From positions 124,001 through 188,000 of the forward strand of contig JAIEPW010000022.1 in assembly GCA_019748195.1 (NCBI GenBank): a DNA stretch of 64,000 nt, given 5' to 3'. The stretch's first letter is position 1. Each line of letters begins with the position of its first letter. The DNA is from Bryobacteraceae bacterium. GTDB taxonomy: Bacteria; Acidobacteriota; Terriglobia; Bryobacterales; Bryobacteraceae. The position numbers and the translations under genes were made by a program. Positions 50,983 through 59,155 of this stretch are shown here, piece after piece. Below the pieces are notes generated by a model. It saw only the letters and a list, made by a program, of their open reading frames with translations, had not been told where the DNA came from and did not search any database.

Positions 50983-51888
50983 ATGGAAATTGAGCCCCTC
51001 CACCCCGGGATGTCCGGAATGTTCCCCCGCGATGCCGCAGTGGAGCGGATCGCCGCCGGGTTCACCTGGGCCGAAGGTCCGGTCTGGGACTACCGCAATA
51101 ATCGCCTGCTTTTCTCCGACATCCCGGCGAACGCGATCTGGCAATGGACCGCCGAAGCCGGCGCGAGCCTGTTCCTGCGGCCCAGCGGCTACACCGGAAG
51201 CGAGCCCTTCCGCGGTCCCGAGCCCGGCTCCAACGGCCTGACCTTCGACCCGCGGGGCCGCCTGGTGATGTGCCAGCACGGCGACCGCCGCGTCGCGCGC
51301 CTCGCTCCTGACGGTACTTTCGAGACCCTCGTCGACAGTTACCGCGGCAAGCGCCTGAACAGCCCCAACGACCTGGTCTACCGGAGCAACGGCGATCTGT
51401 ACTTCACCGACCCCGCCTACGGCCTGCCCGACACCTTCGACGATCCCGCGCGCGAGCTCGCCTTCTGCGGCGTCTATCGCCTGGACACGTCCGGTGAACC
51501 GCACGCCGTCTGTCTCGAGCTCAGCCGCCCCAACGGGCTCGCTTTTTCGCCGGACGAGCGGACACTGTACGTCGCCAACTCCGACCCGCAACTCGCCCTC
51601 TGGCGCGCTTACGATGTTCTGCCGGACGGCGGCCTTGCCAACCCGCGCGTCTTCCACGACGTTACTCCGCTGGCCGGCAAGCTCAAGGGACTGCCGGACG
51701 GGCTGAAAGTGGATCGCGCCGGGCGTATCCTCGCTACCGGCCCGGGCGGGATCTTCGTGTTCTCGCCGGAGGCCCGGCTTCTCGGCCGCATCCATCATCC
51801 GCGGGCCATCGCCAACGTCGCCCTCGGCCCCGGCTATGTCTACCTGACCGCGACCTCCGAGGTGTGGCGGGTTCCGTTCAACGGCTGA
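50983..51888 (+). CDS. SMP-30/gluconolactonase-family lactonase
   Basis: 301 residues from the ATG at 50983, 8 nt after the previous stop. A six-bladed beta-propeller with the family's metal-binding residues: FTWAEGPVWDYRNNRLLFSD (the Glu ligand), RLNSPNDLVYRSNGDLYFTD (Asn and Asp), and RPNGLAFSPDERTLYVANSD. Typical for gluconolactonase and related sugar lactone hydrolysis with a divalent metal. It lacks a signal peptide, so acts in the cytosol unless exported with its neighbour. TonB receptor gene follows after 81 nt. Confidence 0.9.
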   Translation: MEIEPLHPGMSGMFPRDAAVERIAAGFTWAEGPVWDYRNNRLLFSDIPANAIWQWTAEAGASLFLRPSGYTGSEPFRGPEPGSNGLTFDPRGRLVMCQHGDRRVARLAPDGTFETLVDSYRGKRLNSPNDLVYRSNGDLYFTDPAYGLPDTFDDPARELAFCGVYRLDTSGEPHAVCLELSRPNGLAFSPDERTLYVANSDPQLALWRAYDVLPDGGLANPRVFHDVTPLAGKLKGLPDGLKVDRAGRILATGPGGIFVFSPEARLLGRIHHPRAIANVALGPGYVYLTATSEVWRVPFNG

Positions 51889-51969
51889 TCCGGCCCGCCG
51901 GGCCGCGCTTCCGATCCCGCTGGTTCGTCATTCGTTGCGATGGAACAACGACGCCTCTAACTTATAAGG

Positions 51970-54150
51970 ATGCTTCGTCCGCTCGCTTCCTGGGGTGCTC
52001 TCGCGCTCTGCCTGATCCCGGCCTTCGGCCAACAGACGGGAACCATTCGGGGCGCCGTCAAGCTGGAGCGCAACGGCGATCCGCTGCACCACGCCACTGT
52101 CTATCTCGTCGAGCCGCGCCGCACCGCGGAAAGCGGTGAGGATGGCGCCTACGAGTTTCGCGACCTGCCGCCCGGCAAGTACACCGTGGTCGCGCATCTG
52201 CATCCCTTCAGCGATGAGCGCAAGACCGTCGAGATCACCCCCGGCTCCACCGGGGTCGCCGATTTCGCCATGCGCATCGCCGCCATCCATGAAGAGGTGA
52301 ACGTCACTTCCCGCGGCGTGGAGCAGTTGGGCCTCGAAAGCTTCCAGACCGTGCAGTCCATCGAGCAGTTGGATCTGCTGCCGCGCACCTCCACGGGCCT
52401 GGGCGAGACCCTGGAAGGACTGACGGGCGTGGCCAAGCGCAGCTTCGGCCCCGGTTCCTCCCGCCCGGTGATCCGCGGCTTCGACGGCGATCGCGTGTTG
52501 ATCATGCAGGACGGCCTCCCCACCGGCACCCTTTCCTCCCAATCCGGCGATCACGGCGAACCCTTCGATTCCAGCGCCGTGGAGCGCATCGAGATCGTCC
52601 GCGGACCCGCCACACTGCTGTGGGGCACCAACGCCCTGGGCGGCGTCGTCAACGTGATCACCGGCCAGATCCCCGCGGACCTGGAGCCGCGCGACGATGT
52701 TCACGGGTTCCTCAGCACCAACGCCGGCTCCACCAACGGCCAGTTTGGCGGCTCCGGCGGCGTCGACTTCGGGCTCGGCCGCTGGATGTTCGCCGCCGCC
52801 GGGGGCGGGCTCCGCACCGGCGACTACGGGACGCCCATCGGCAACGTCTTCAACTCCGGCAGCCGCCTCCAGTACGGCAACGGATCCGTGGCCCGCTACG
52901 GCGAAAAGGCCTTCTTCAATTTCAACTTCGGAACGTGGGACGGCCGCTACGGCATTCCCTTTCCCGCCGAAGAGCGCTTCGAGGAACCTGGCGAGAAAAT
53001 CGATTGGCGGCGCTACAACGGCCGCTTCACCGGCGGTCTCAAGAACATCAACAGCTACCTGGACCGCCTCACCGTGCAGATCAACTTCAGTGACTGGCTG
53101 CACCGCGAGCTGGAAGGGTCCAAGGTGGAAACCGAGTTCTTTAACAAGATCTTCTCCTACCGCGCGGTGGTGGACCAGAAGAAGCGCGGGCGCTGGTCCG
53201 GCAGCTTCGGCGTGTCCGGCCTGCGCCGCGACTACGAGACCGTCGGCGACGAAACGCTGGCCCCGCCCACCATCCAGAACAACTTCGCCGCCTTCGGACT
53301 GCAGGAGTTCGACTTTGAGCGTTTCAAGGTGCAGTTCGGTGGGCGCGTGGAGAACAACCGCTTCCGCCCCAACGGCAATTTCCGCGACCGCGGCTTCACC
53401 GGCTTCTCCGGTTCCGCCGGGATCAACACGCGGCTGTGGACGGGCGGATCGTTCGTGGCCACCTACTCTCACTCCTATCGCGCCCCCGCGATCGAGGAGC
53501 TTTACAACTTCGGCCCGCATCCCGGCAACCTCGCGTTCGAGATCGGCAATCAGAACCTGCGGCGCGAACGCGGCGACGGCATCGAACTCTCCTTGCGCCA
53601 GAACAACTCGCGCTTCCGCGGCGAATTCAACTTCTTCTACTACGGCTTGAAGGACTTCATCTACCTGGCCCCCACCGGCGAGGTGGAGGACGATTTGTTC
53701 GTGGCCGAGTATCTGCAGGGTAACGCCCGCTACTTCGGCGCGGAAGCCCGCGCCGATTTCCGGCTGCACCGCTCCCTGTGGCTGAACGCCGGCTTCGACA
53801 TGGTTCGCGCCGAGCTTCGCGCCGATTCGACGCCCCTGCCCCGCATCCCGCCGCTGCGCGGGCGGCTTGGATTCGACTGGCGCTGGAAGGGTTTCGGCAT
53901 CAACCCCTACTTCCAGTTCCAGGATCGCCAGGATCGCGTGTTCCTCACGGAGACGGAGACCCCCGGCGCCGCCGTGTTCCACCTGAACGCCTCCTACACC
54001 TGGGCCAGCAAGCACCTGCTGCACGCGTTTAACGTGCTTTGGTTCAACGCAACGGATCGCCTGTACTTCAACCACACGGCGTTCATCAAGAACTTCGCCC
54101 CGGAGATCGGCCGCGGCGCGCGCGTGTCGTACACGATGCGGTTCTTCTAG
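51970..54150 (+). CDS. TonB-dependent receptor with carboxypeptidase-regulatory N-domain
   Basis: 726 residues. Signal peptide LASWGALALCLIPAFGQQ; a short carboxypeptidase-regulatory domain (GTIRGAVKLERNGDPLHHAT to RDLPPGKYTVVAHLHPF, about 22-90); plug (LDLLPRTSTGLGETLEGLTG, VIRGFDGDRVLIMQDGLPTG, VERIEIVRGPATLLWGTNAL, GGVVNVITG); barrel ending in the insertion signal RGARVSYTMRFF with a terminal Phe. The plug with SQSGDHGEPFDSSAVERIE resembles the ZnuD/HmuR-type metal or heme receptors and has His-rich positions near the N-terminus. Substrate unproven. AAGG directly abuts the ATG, too close for a normal ribosome site. Confidence 0.92.
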   Translation: MLRPLASWGALALCLIPAFGQQTGTIRGAVKLERNGDPLHHATVYLVEPRRTAESGEDGAYEFRDLPPGKYTVVAHLHPFSDERKTVEITPGSTGVADFAMRIAAIHEEVNVTSRGVEQLGLESFQTVQSIEQLDLLPRTSTGLGETLEGLTGVAKRSFGPGSSRPVIRGFDGDRVLIMQDGLPTGTLSSQSGDHGEPFDSSAVERIEIVRGPATLLWGTNALGGVVNVITGQIPADLEPRDDVHGFLSTNAGSTNGQFGGSGGVDFGLGRWMFAAAGGGLRTGDYGTPIGNVFNSGSRLQYGNGSVARYGEKAFFNFNFGTWDGRYGIPFPAEERFEEPGEKIDWRRYNGRFTGGLKNINSYLDRLTVQINFSDWLHRELEGSKVETEFFNKIFSYRAVVDQKKRGRWSGSFGVSGLRRDYETVGDETLAPPTIQNNFAAFGLQEFDFERFKVQFGGRVENNRFRPNGNFRDRGFTGFSGSAGINTRLWTGGSFVATYSHSYRAPAIEELYNFGPHPGNLAFEIGNQNLRRERGDGIELSLRQNNSRFRGEFNFFYYGLKDFIYLAPTGEVEDDLFVAEYLQGNARYFGAEARADFRLHRSLWLNAGFDMVRAELRADSTPLPRIPPLRGRLGFDWRWKGFGINPYFQFQDRQDRVFLTETETPGAAVFHLNASYTWASKHLLHAFNVLWFNATDRLYFNHTAFIKNFAPEIGRGARVSYTMRFF

Positions 54151-54168
54151 CAACCGTCATCCCCCCTG

Positions 54169-54194
54169 TCGGTGCCTGGTGGCGCCAGGCGAGC
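54169..54194 (+). repeat. Palindromic intergenic element, copy A (shortened)
   Basis: TCGGTGCCTGGTGGCGCCAG followed by GCGAGC; it includes the perfect stem GCCTGG (54174-54179)/CCAGGC (54185-54190). The right end differs from copies B and C, so it is degenerate. It lies 19 nt after the stop of the TonB receptor gene. Confidence 0.6.
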
Positions 54195-54481
54195 TTCGCC
54201 CGCCGGGCACCGCACAAATCCTGTCCCTTGTGCGTGTTAACCGGCTCCCCGGCCAGTCTTGAAAAGTACCCCCAGTCGAACTTGGGACGTTTTTCCAACG
54301 CAGCCCCGATCGCAGGAAAAGGGCAATTTGCGGGCTGTTGGTGTACCCATTCGCTCGAAACCCAGAACTCCCGGAGGGGTCGAACGGAAACGGGGGGCAG
54401 TTGGCCGGCCCGCACTTTCGCACGCTCTCAATCCTGCCGGTAAGCCCCTGATCAACATACAGTTATCCACAGGTCACGCCC

Positions 54482-54526
54482 GCAATCGGTGCCTGCAATC
54501 GGTGCCTGGTGGTGCCAGGCGCCGAT
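54482..54526 (+). repeat. Palindromic element copy B plus 13-bp tandem duplication
   Basis: GCAATCGGTGCCT is repeated directly at 54482-54494 and 54495-54507. The second copy leads into the 28-bp element at 54499-54526 (TCGGTGCC, centre TGGTGGTGCCA, GGCGCCGAT), the same frame as at 47274-47301. Confidence 0.7.
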
Positions 54527-54790
54527 CTGCTGAAGAACCGCTTGTCACGCGCGACCCGCATTTTTATTCGCACCCGATTCAACACGTTAGGCGACATCGC
54601 CCGCGCCCGACGCGCATCCGTATGCGATAAAGAGTCCGAAGCGCGACGGGCTGGCCAGCCTGCTTCTTAAGCCGGGATCGATCCCGCAACGAATCAGCGT
54701 GCCGCGGCCCCGGGTCCTTCCCACAAAGGACCCGGAGGAGCGAATTTGAAGAAAAAAACCAGCTCGCCCAGGCCGTGGTGTGTCCGGACG

Positions 54791-55696
54791 CTACTTCGAC
54801 CTCAGCACCGCCGCGAGGTCCTCGTACAGATCCGTGGCGATGAAGTCGACACCCGCGCCGATCGCCGCGCGCCAGCGCTTCCGCGCCGCTTCCAGCGATC
54901 CAAAGTTGTAACCCTGCCCCATCCCGTTGTTCGATCCTTCCGGATGCCCGTTCAGCGTATAAAACCGGATCCACAGGCCGTTGCGATGCGCATGATCCAC
55001 GAACTCTTTCAGCCGCTTCGCGTCCGCCCCCGTCCATTCTCCGGCCTTCGGTGGACCGCCTTCCTCGATTGCGCCCCACGGCAGGTTCCACCAGCGCCGG
55101 AAGTTGGTGGCGCGCTCCGTCATCAGCTCCCGCGGGCTCGCGCCCCAGACTTCCTTCTTCACCGTTCGCACCGAACCGAACACTATCAGCGGATCCCCGC
55201 GATCGAACTGATCGTCCTGCGCCAGCACCAGCACCGGCTTGAAGTTCATCGGCATCACGCGATCGCCGCGCGGCGCCGTGGTCAGCCACGGCTTGTATTC
55301 GTTTAGCGTCTCGAAAATTGCCTCGATGTGCCCCGGCTCGTTCGTCTTCAAATCCAGGTTCAGGACGATCACCGGCCAGCGCGAGCGGTCGCCCGACCGC
55401 AGTTCGCGCTCCACCACCGGACGGATCTTCTCGAAGAAATACTCGCGAAGCTGCGGTTCCTGACCCGTGAACGGCTCCCCGTGCGACACGATCGACTTCG
55501 GCAGGTCCCCGCCGGTGTACCAGACGAGATCCTGCTCGATGGCGATCGGGACCCCGCGGCGCAAGGCGCGGTCGATCCGATCCCAATAGCGTTCCTGATA
55601 GGGGTACGCATTGTGAGCATCCAGCAGCACGCGCGTTCCGGGAAGCTGCGCGCATGCGGGCAGGCAGAGGGCGGCCGCGATTCGAAAAAGGCGCAT
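54791..55696 (-). CDS. Secreted phosphodiesterase-like TIM-barrel protein (PI-PLC/GDPD fold)
   Basis: 301 residues with a signal peptide (LFRIAAALCLPACAQ). LLDAHNAYPYQERYWDRIDR and ALRRGVPIAIEQDLVWY look like the H-N and E-D pairs of PLC-like phosphodiesterases (His and Glu/Asp metal ligands), with SHGEPFTG and LNLDLKTNEPGHIEAIFETL further on, and GLWIRFYTLNGHPEGSNN near the end, the strand that ends the barrel. The fold suggests hydrolysis of a glycerophospho- or inositol-phosphate ester in the periplasm, but I cannot name a substrate. On the minus strand, 24 nt after the propeller gene. Confidence 0.72.
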   Translation of the reverse strand: MRLFRIAAALCLPACAQLPGTRVLLDAHNAYPYQERYWDRIDRALRRGVPIAIEQDLVWYTGGDLPKSIVSHGEPFTGQEPQLREYFFEKIRPVVERELRSGDRSRWPVIVLNLDLKTNEPGHIEAIFETLNEYKPWLTTAPRGDRVMPMNFKPVLVLAQDDQFDRGDPLIVFGSVRTVKKEVWGASPRELMTERATNFRRWWNLPWGAIEEGGPPKAGEWTGADAKRLKEFVDHAHRNGLWIRFYTLNGHPEGSNNGMGQGYNFGSLEAARKRWRAAIGAGVDFIATDLYEDLAAVLRSK

Positions 55697-55720
55697 GAGT
55701 CTCTCATTGTAGGACGCGCG

Positions 55721-56860
55721 TCAGCGGCAATCGCCCGGCTGGCGCGCGCGCAGCGTCATCAGATCCGTGACGAAGAACTGCCCCGCGAACTGCGCGGCGA
55801 ACCCGTCCGCGGCTTTCTCCCGGCGGAAGCCGCGCATCTCCACGTAAACGCTGCCCGAGGGCCCGGCGTGCTCGTGATAGCCGGACTCCAGCCGCACCAG
55901 CGTCTCCGCGCGAGCCCGCACCCATAAAACATCCTTCGAGCCGCAAGGCTGGAACGTGTTCTGGCGCGAATGGAAGACATAGAAGCCGCGAAACAACTCC
56001 GCCTGAGAGCTGACCACCGCTTCGGACCCCGCGATCACCCGGCGCATGCCCACGCCGTTTGCCGGCGTCGCGTACACGGCTTTGCGTCCCGACGGCTCGC
56101 GGCGCGTAAAGTAGATCTCATCGCCTTCGGGCGACCATTCCGCCGCCCCGCCGAACACCTCCGCGCCGGTCACCGGGCGGCGCGTCTTCGCCTTCAGATT
56201 CACCACGAACACGCCGCTCAGCAACTCCATCTCATCGGCGGGCGCACCCTTCGGCGTCTGGCGATAGTAGGCGCTCAGCAGCGCGACATCGGGATTGTGC
56301 GGGTGCACCCGGACACGGTCGCTCGACATCCACTGCAGCTCCGGCCCGTACACCTCCGCGATCGCGATGGACCGCGCCGGCCGGCCCTCCGGCGAAATCC
56401 ACAGCAGGGTCTTATCGTCCATCGCCAGCACGGATCTGCCGTCCGGCGTCCAGCCGTGCAGCGTGGCGATGTTCCCCGTCCATAGCGGCGCCGCGTCCTT
56501 CGGCGAAGCCGGGTCCATCAGCCAGACTTGCCACTTGCGGTCCACCAGCTCCAGGTACGCAATGCGGGAACCGTCGGGCGAAAGCTTCGGCGATCGCGCC
56601 AGACCCACGCGCAGATCGACATTGCGGCGGTTCTCCGCGTCGTACCGGACGATGGCGCGATTCGTTCCCGGCTCGTCCCGCGCATAGACCAGCCATCGGG
56701 AATCCGGCGACAGGCAAGGCTCGTAGGTGCGGCGCGTCTCCACGATCCGCGTGGCGATCCCCGCGCGATACATCAACCGTCCCGACGCGTCCAGGTATGC
56801 CATCGCCGCCGGCAGAACGGGCGCGGCCAGCACGGCGATCCAGAAGATTCGCGCTATCAT
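55721..56860 (-). CDS. TolB-like beta-propeller secreted protein
   Basis: 379 residues. Signal peptide WIAVLAAPVLPAAMA, then PD40/WD40-like blades: TYEPCLSPDSRWLVYARDEP, RSPKLSPDGSRIAYLELVDR, TLHGWTPDGRSVLAMDDK, GGAAEWSPEGDEIYFTRREP. The blade pattern WSPDGxxIxF with neighbouring motifs is shared by TolB, DPP-IV N-terminal domains and related envelope proteins. No catalytic domain follows, and the C-terminal FVTDLMTLRARQPGD is unrelated to known peptidase domains. Function unknown; probably a ligand-binding propeller. 24 nt upstream of the phosphodiesterase-like gene in the same operon; divergent from the NAD(P)-binding gene. Confidence 0.75.
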   Translation of the reverse strand: MIARIFWIAVLAAPVLPAAMAYLDASGRLMYRAGIATRIVETRRTYEPCLSPDSRWLVYARDEPGTNRAIVRYDAENRRNVDLRVGLARSPKLSPDGSRIAYLELVDRKWQVWLMDPASPKDAAPLWTGNIATLHGWTPDGRSVLAMDDKTLLWISPEGRPARSIAIAEVYGPELQWMSSDRVRVHPHNPDVALLSAYYRQTPKGAPADEMELLSGVFVVNLKAKTRRPVTGAEVFGGAAEWSPEGDEIYFTRREPSGRKAVYATPANGVGMRRVIAGSEAVVSSQAELFRGFYVFHSRQNTFQPCGSKDVLWVRARAETLVRLESGYHEHAGPSGSVYVEMRGFRREKAADGFAAQFAGQFFVTDLMTLRARQPGDCR

Positions 56861-56884
56861 AGGCAGTCTCTCTTGATTGTAGGC

Positions 56885-56890
56885 AGGTGA
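56885..56890 (+). promoter_or_regulatory. Ribosome-binding site that selects the ATG at 56896
   Basis: AGGTGA (56885-56890), 5 nt before the ATG at 56896. The upstream GTG at 56887 lies inside the same sequence and is therefore unlikely. Confidence 0.65.
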
Positions 56891-56895
56891 CTCAA

Positions 56896-57525
56896 ATGAA
56901 AGTTCTCGTGCTCGGCGGAGCGGGCAGCGTCGGCAAGCTGATTCTGCGGGAAGCGCTGGAACGCGGTCACCAGGTAACCGCGCTGGTGCGGAACTCGGCG
57001 AAGCTCGCCGATGTCCGCCACGACAACCTCACCGTGATGCCCGGCGACGCGCTGGATCCACGCGTGCTTCAACGCATTTCCATCGGCTTTGACGCGGTCA
57101 TCTACTCGCTGGGCGCGAAGCCCGGCAAGCCCACTACGCTGTTTTCCGATTCCACGCGCGTCCTGCTGGACGTGATGAAGCAGAACTCCATTCGCCGCCT
57201 GGTGGCGATCACCGGCATCGGAGCCGGGGACAGCAAGGGTCACGGCGGCTTCCTCTATGACAGGATCATCTACCCGTTCTTCACCAGGCCCCTCTACGAG
57301 GACAAGGACCGCATGGAAGAACTGATCCGCGCCAGCGATCTGGATTGGGTGATCGTTCGCCCCGCCTCTTTTTCCAATGGACCCGCGACCGGCAACATCC
57401 GCGCCGAAACCAGGCTGGACGGCGTCACCATCTCCAAGATCTCGCGCGCCGATGTCGCGAAGTTCGTGGTGGAGCAGCTCACCTCGGACCGCTTCCTGCG
57501 CCAGACCCCGCTGATCGGATACTAA
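56896..57525 (+). CDS. NAD(P)-binding (NmrA/atypical SDR) protein
   Basis: 209 residues from the ATG at 56896. Residues 1-20 (MKVLVLGGAGSVGKLILREA) are the nucleotide-binding loop GxxGxxG, then TALVRNSAKLADV, VMPGDALDP, AVIYSLGAKPG, VAITGIGAGDS, DLDWVIVRPASFSNGP. The last is the Y-less catalytic replacement of atypical SDRs of the NmrA/YbjT kind; the usual active-site Tyr-x3-Lys is missing. It may be a redox sensor or a reductase for a small quinone or sugar. It converges on nadB: the last 4 nt overlap (CTAA). Confidence 0.85.
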   Translation: MKVLVLGGAGSVGKLILREALERGHQVTALVRNSAKLADVRHDNLTVMPGDALDPRVLQRISIGFDAVIYSLGAKPGKPTTLFSDSTRVLLDVMKQNSIRRLVAITGIGAGDSKGHGGFLYDRIIYPFFTRPLYEDKDRMEELIRASDLDWVIVRPASFSNGPATGNIRAETRLDGVTISKISRADVAKFVVEQLTSDRFLRQTPLIGY

Positions 57526-59054
57526 TCCACGAACTCGACCGCGCCGCCGGAGCGAATCCGCGAGTGCTTCTGGAACTCCGGGCGCTTTTGCGGAAAATCG
57601 GTGCGGTAATGCCCGCCGCGGCTCTCTTCCCGCGCCAGCGCGCATCGCGAGATCAGCAGCGCGACTTCGTGCATATTGCGGAGCTCGTATTGATGCCGCC
57701 CGGGCTGGTCGATCTTCTGCATCCGCGCCGCTTCCAGCGCGGCGATCGCCGTCCGCAGCGATTCCGCGGATCGCAGCAAACCGGCGTGATCCCATGCCAG
57801 GCGGCGCAGCGTTTCCTCCCGGATCGAAGGAAAGCACGCTTCGCCGGGCGCGGACGCGGCGCCCCCGCCGCGCTCCGCGGCCTCCCGCATCGCGCGCCCC
57901 GCGCGCCTGCCGAACACCACGCCTTCCAGCAGCGAATTGCTGGCCAGCCGGTTCGCGCCGTGCACGCCCGTGCAGGCCACTTCCCCCGCCGCGAACAGCC
58001 GCGGCAGGCTGGTGCGCCCGTTCAGATCCGTCCGTACGCCGCCCATCGCGTAATGCGCGGCCGGCAGCACGGGAATCAGGTCGCGCGCGATGTCCACGCC
58101 GAACCTGCCGCAGGTTTCGCTGATCCGGGGAAAATGGCCGTGCACGCGATCCGCGTCCAGGTGACGCAGATCCAGGAACACGTGCGGCGCCACGACGCCG
58201 CGCAACTCGCTCATGATCGCGCGCGACACCACGTCTCGCGGCGCCAGCTCCGCCATCGGGTGGTGCCGCTGCACGAACCGCTCCCCCGCCGCGTTGCGCA
58301 GGTACGCGCCCTCGCCGCGCAGCGCCTCCGACAGCAGGAATCGCGGCGCTCCCTCCACGTGCAGCGCCGTCGGATGAAACTGCACGAACTCGATGTCGCT
58401 GATCTCCGCGCCCGCCCGGTACGCGGTGGCCACCCCGTCGCCGGTGGCGACGTCCGGGTTGGTCGTGTCCAGATAAACCCGGCCCAACCCTCCGGTGGCC
58501 AGCAGCACGGCGCGCGCCCGGATATGCGCCTCGCCGCGGGAGCGTTCGTCGTAGGCTACCGCGCCCGCCGCTTCGCCATCCGCCAGCAGCAGGTCGGTAA
58601 CCGCGGAGAAGCTGCGGAACTCGATGTTCGCGTAGGTGCGGGCCTGCTCCAGCAGGGCTCGCGCGATCTCCTGCCCCGTCGAATCGCCGCGCGCATGCAG
58701 TATGCGGCTGCGGCTGTGCGCGCCCTCCCGCCCGAACATCAGGCGGCCGCCTTCGCGATCGAAGGCCGCGCCCCACTCGATCAGCTCCTGAATCGCGTGC
58801 GTGCCTTCCTCCACCAGCACGCGCACCGCCGCCGGATCGCACAACCCGTCGCCCGCGTCCAGCGTGTCCTGCTCGTGAAGCTCCACTTCGTCGTCGTCAT
58901 TCAACGCCGCGGCGATGCCGCCCTGCGCGTACTCGGACGAGCTTTCCTGCAAGCGGTCCTTGGCGACCACCATGACGGTTCCGGCCTCGGCCAGCTCGAT
59001 CGCCGCCCGAAGTCCCGCGACACCCGCGCCCACCACCAGAAAATCAGGGGTCAC
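57522..59054 (-). CDS. nadB: L-aspartate oxidase
   Basis: 510 residues from a GTG at 59054, with GAGG 4 nt upstream. Oxidises L-aspartate to iminoaspartate, the first step of NAD synthesis, with FAD. Seen: FLVVGAGVAGLRAAIELAEA (FAD loop), SSSEYAQGGIAAAL, HARGDSTGQEI, EFVQFHPTALH, RDVVSRAI with the catalytic Arg (family His/Arg site), AHYAMGGVRTDLNGRTS and GANRLASNSLLEGVVFGRRA. Motifs separate it from succinate dehydrogenase, e.g. the FVQFHPTAL with downstream LLSEALRGEGAYL. Quinolinate synthase NadA and NadC are not in the window. Divergent from aroB, with the tandem repeat between the starts. Confidence 0.96.
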   Translation of the reverse strand: MTPDFLVVGAGVAGLRAAIELAEAGTVMVVAKDRLQESSSEYAQGGIAAALNDDDEVELHEQDTLDAGDGLCDPAAVRVLVEEGTHAIQELIEWGAAFDREGGRLMFGREGAHSRSRILHARGDSTGQEIARALLEQARTYANIEFRSFSAVTDLLLADGEAAGAVAYDERSRGEAHIRARAVLLATGGLGRVYLDTTNPDVATGDGVATAYRAGAEISDIEFVQFHPTALHVEGAPRFLLSEALRGEGAYLRNAAGERFVQRHHPMAELAPRDVVSRAIMSELRGVVAPHVFLDLRHLDADRVHGHFPRISETCGRFGVDIARDLIPVLPAAHYAMGGVRTDLNGRTSLPRLFAAGEVACTGVHGANRLASNSLLEGVVFGRRAGRAMREAAERGGGAASAPGEACFPSIREETLRRLAWDHAGLLRSAESLRTAIAALEAARMQKIDQPGRHQYELRNMHEVALLISRCALAREESRGGHYRTDFPQKRPEFQKHSRIRSGGAVEFVD

Positions 59055-59092
59055 AATGCCTCATGGTACAAGACCGCATGAGCAGGGGTCAC
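59051..59092 (-). CDS. Possible 13-residue leader ORF overlapping nadB (MTPAHAVLYHEAL)
   Basis: GTG at 59092, stop TGA at 59053-59051 overlapping the nadB GTG by 4 nt (GTGA). It results from the 38-bp duplication. Its own start is preceded by GCGG, not by GAGG as for nadB, so translation is doubtful. If used, its ribosomes would end on the nadB start. Confidence 0.2.
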   Translation of the reverse strand: MTPAHAVLYHEAL

Positions 59093-59130
59093 AACGCCGC
59101 ATGGTAAAAGACCGCATGAGCAGGGGTCAC
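59089..59130 (-). CDS. Possible second 13-residue leader ORF (MTPAHAVFYHAAL)
   Basis: GTG at 59130, stop TGA at 59091-59089 overlapping the start of the next mini-ORF in the same GTGA manner. Same origin and same doubt: no ribosome site of its own was seen. Confidence 0.15.
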   Translation of the reverse strand: MTPAHAVFYHAAL

Positions 59131-59155
59131 AACGCCGCATGGTAAAAGAAATGAT

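Larger units (their letters stand above)
54151..54790 (+). other. 640-bp intergenic region with repeats and a perfect DnaA-box sequence
   Basis: No gene is supported. It holds two copies of a palindromic element (54169-54194 and 54499-54526), a 13-bp tandem duplication (54482-54507), the sequence TTATCCACA (54463-54471), a 14-bp palindrome CGGGATCGATCCCG (54673-54686), and a hairpin CCGGGTCCTT (54710-54719)/AAGGACCCGG (54726-54735). The hairpin is 55 nt past the stop of the gene at 54791 on the minus strand but lacks a T run after it. Confidence 0.5.
59046..59149. repeat. 38-bp tandem repeat at the nadB/aroB divergent start region
   Basis: Two full units (59046-59083 and 59084-59121) and a third partial one (59122-59149). 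The unit reads AGGGGTCACAA followed by CGCCGCATGGTAAAAGACC and GCATGAGC; the nadB-proximal copy differs at four places. In minus direction each unit starts GTGACCCCT, so the repeat has copied the first three codons of nadB into its own upstream region. The promoters of both genes must lie within or next to it. Confidence 0.9.

Noticed and set aside
51928-54153. 741-codon antisense frame opposite the second TonB receptor
   Set aside because: Low-complexity Gly/Ala/Val/His-rich text and no ribosome site; an artefact of codon use.
54463-54471. Replication origin at the DnaA box
   Set aside because: Only one box; no AT-rich unwinding segment and no dnaA/dnaN nearby.
54710-54735. Rho-independent terminator
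   Set aside because: Strong 10-bp stem but no T run after it on either strand.
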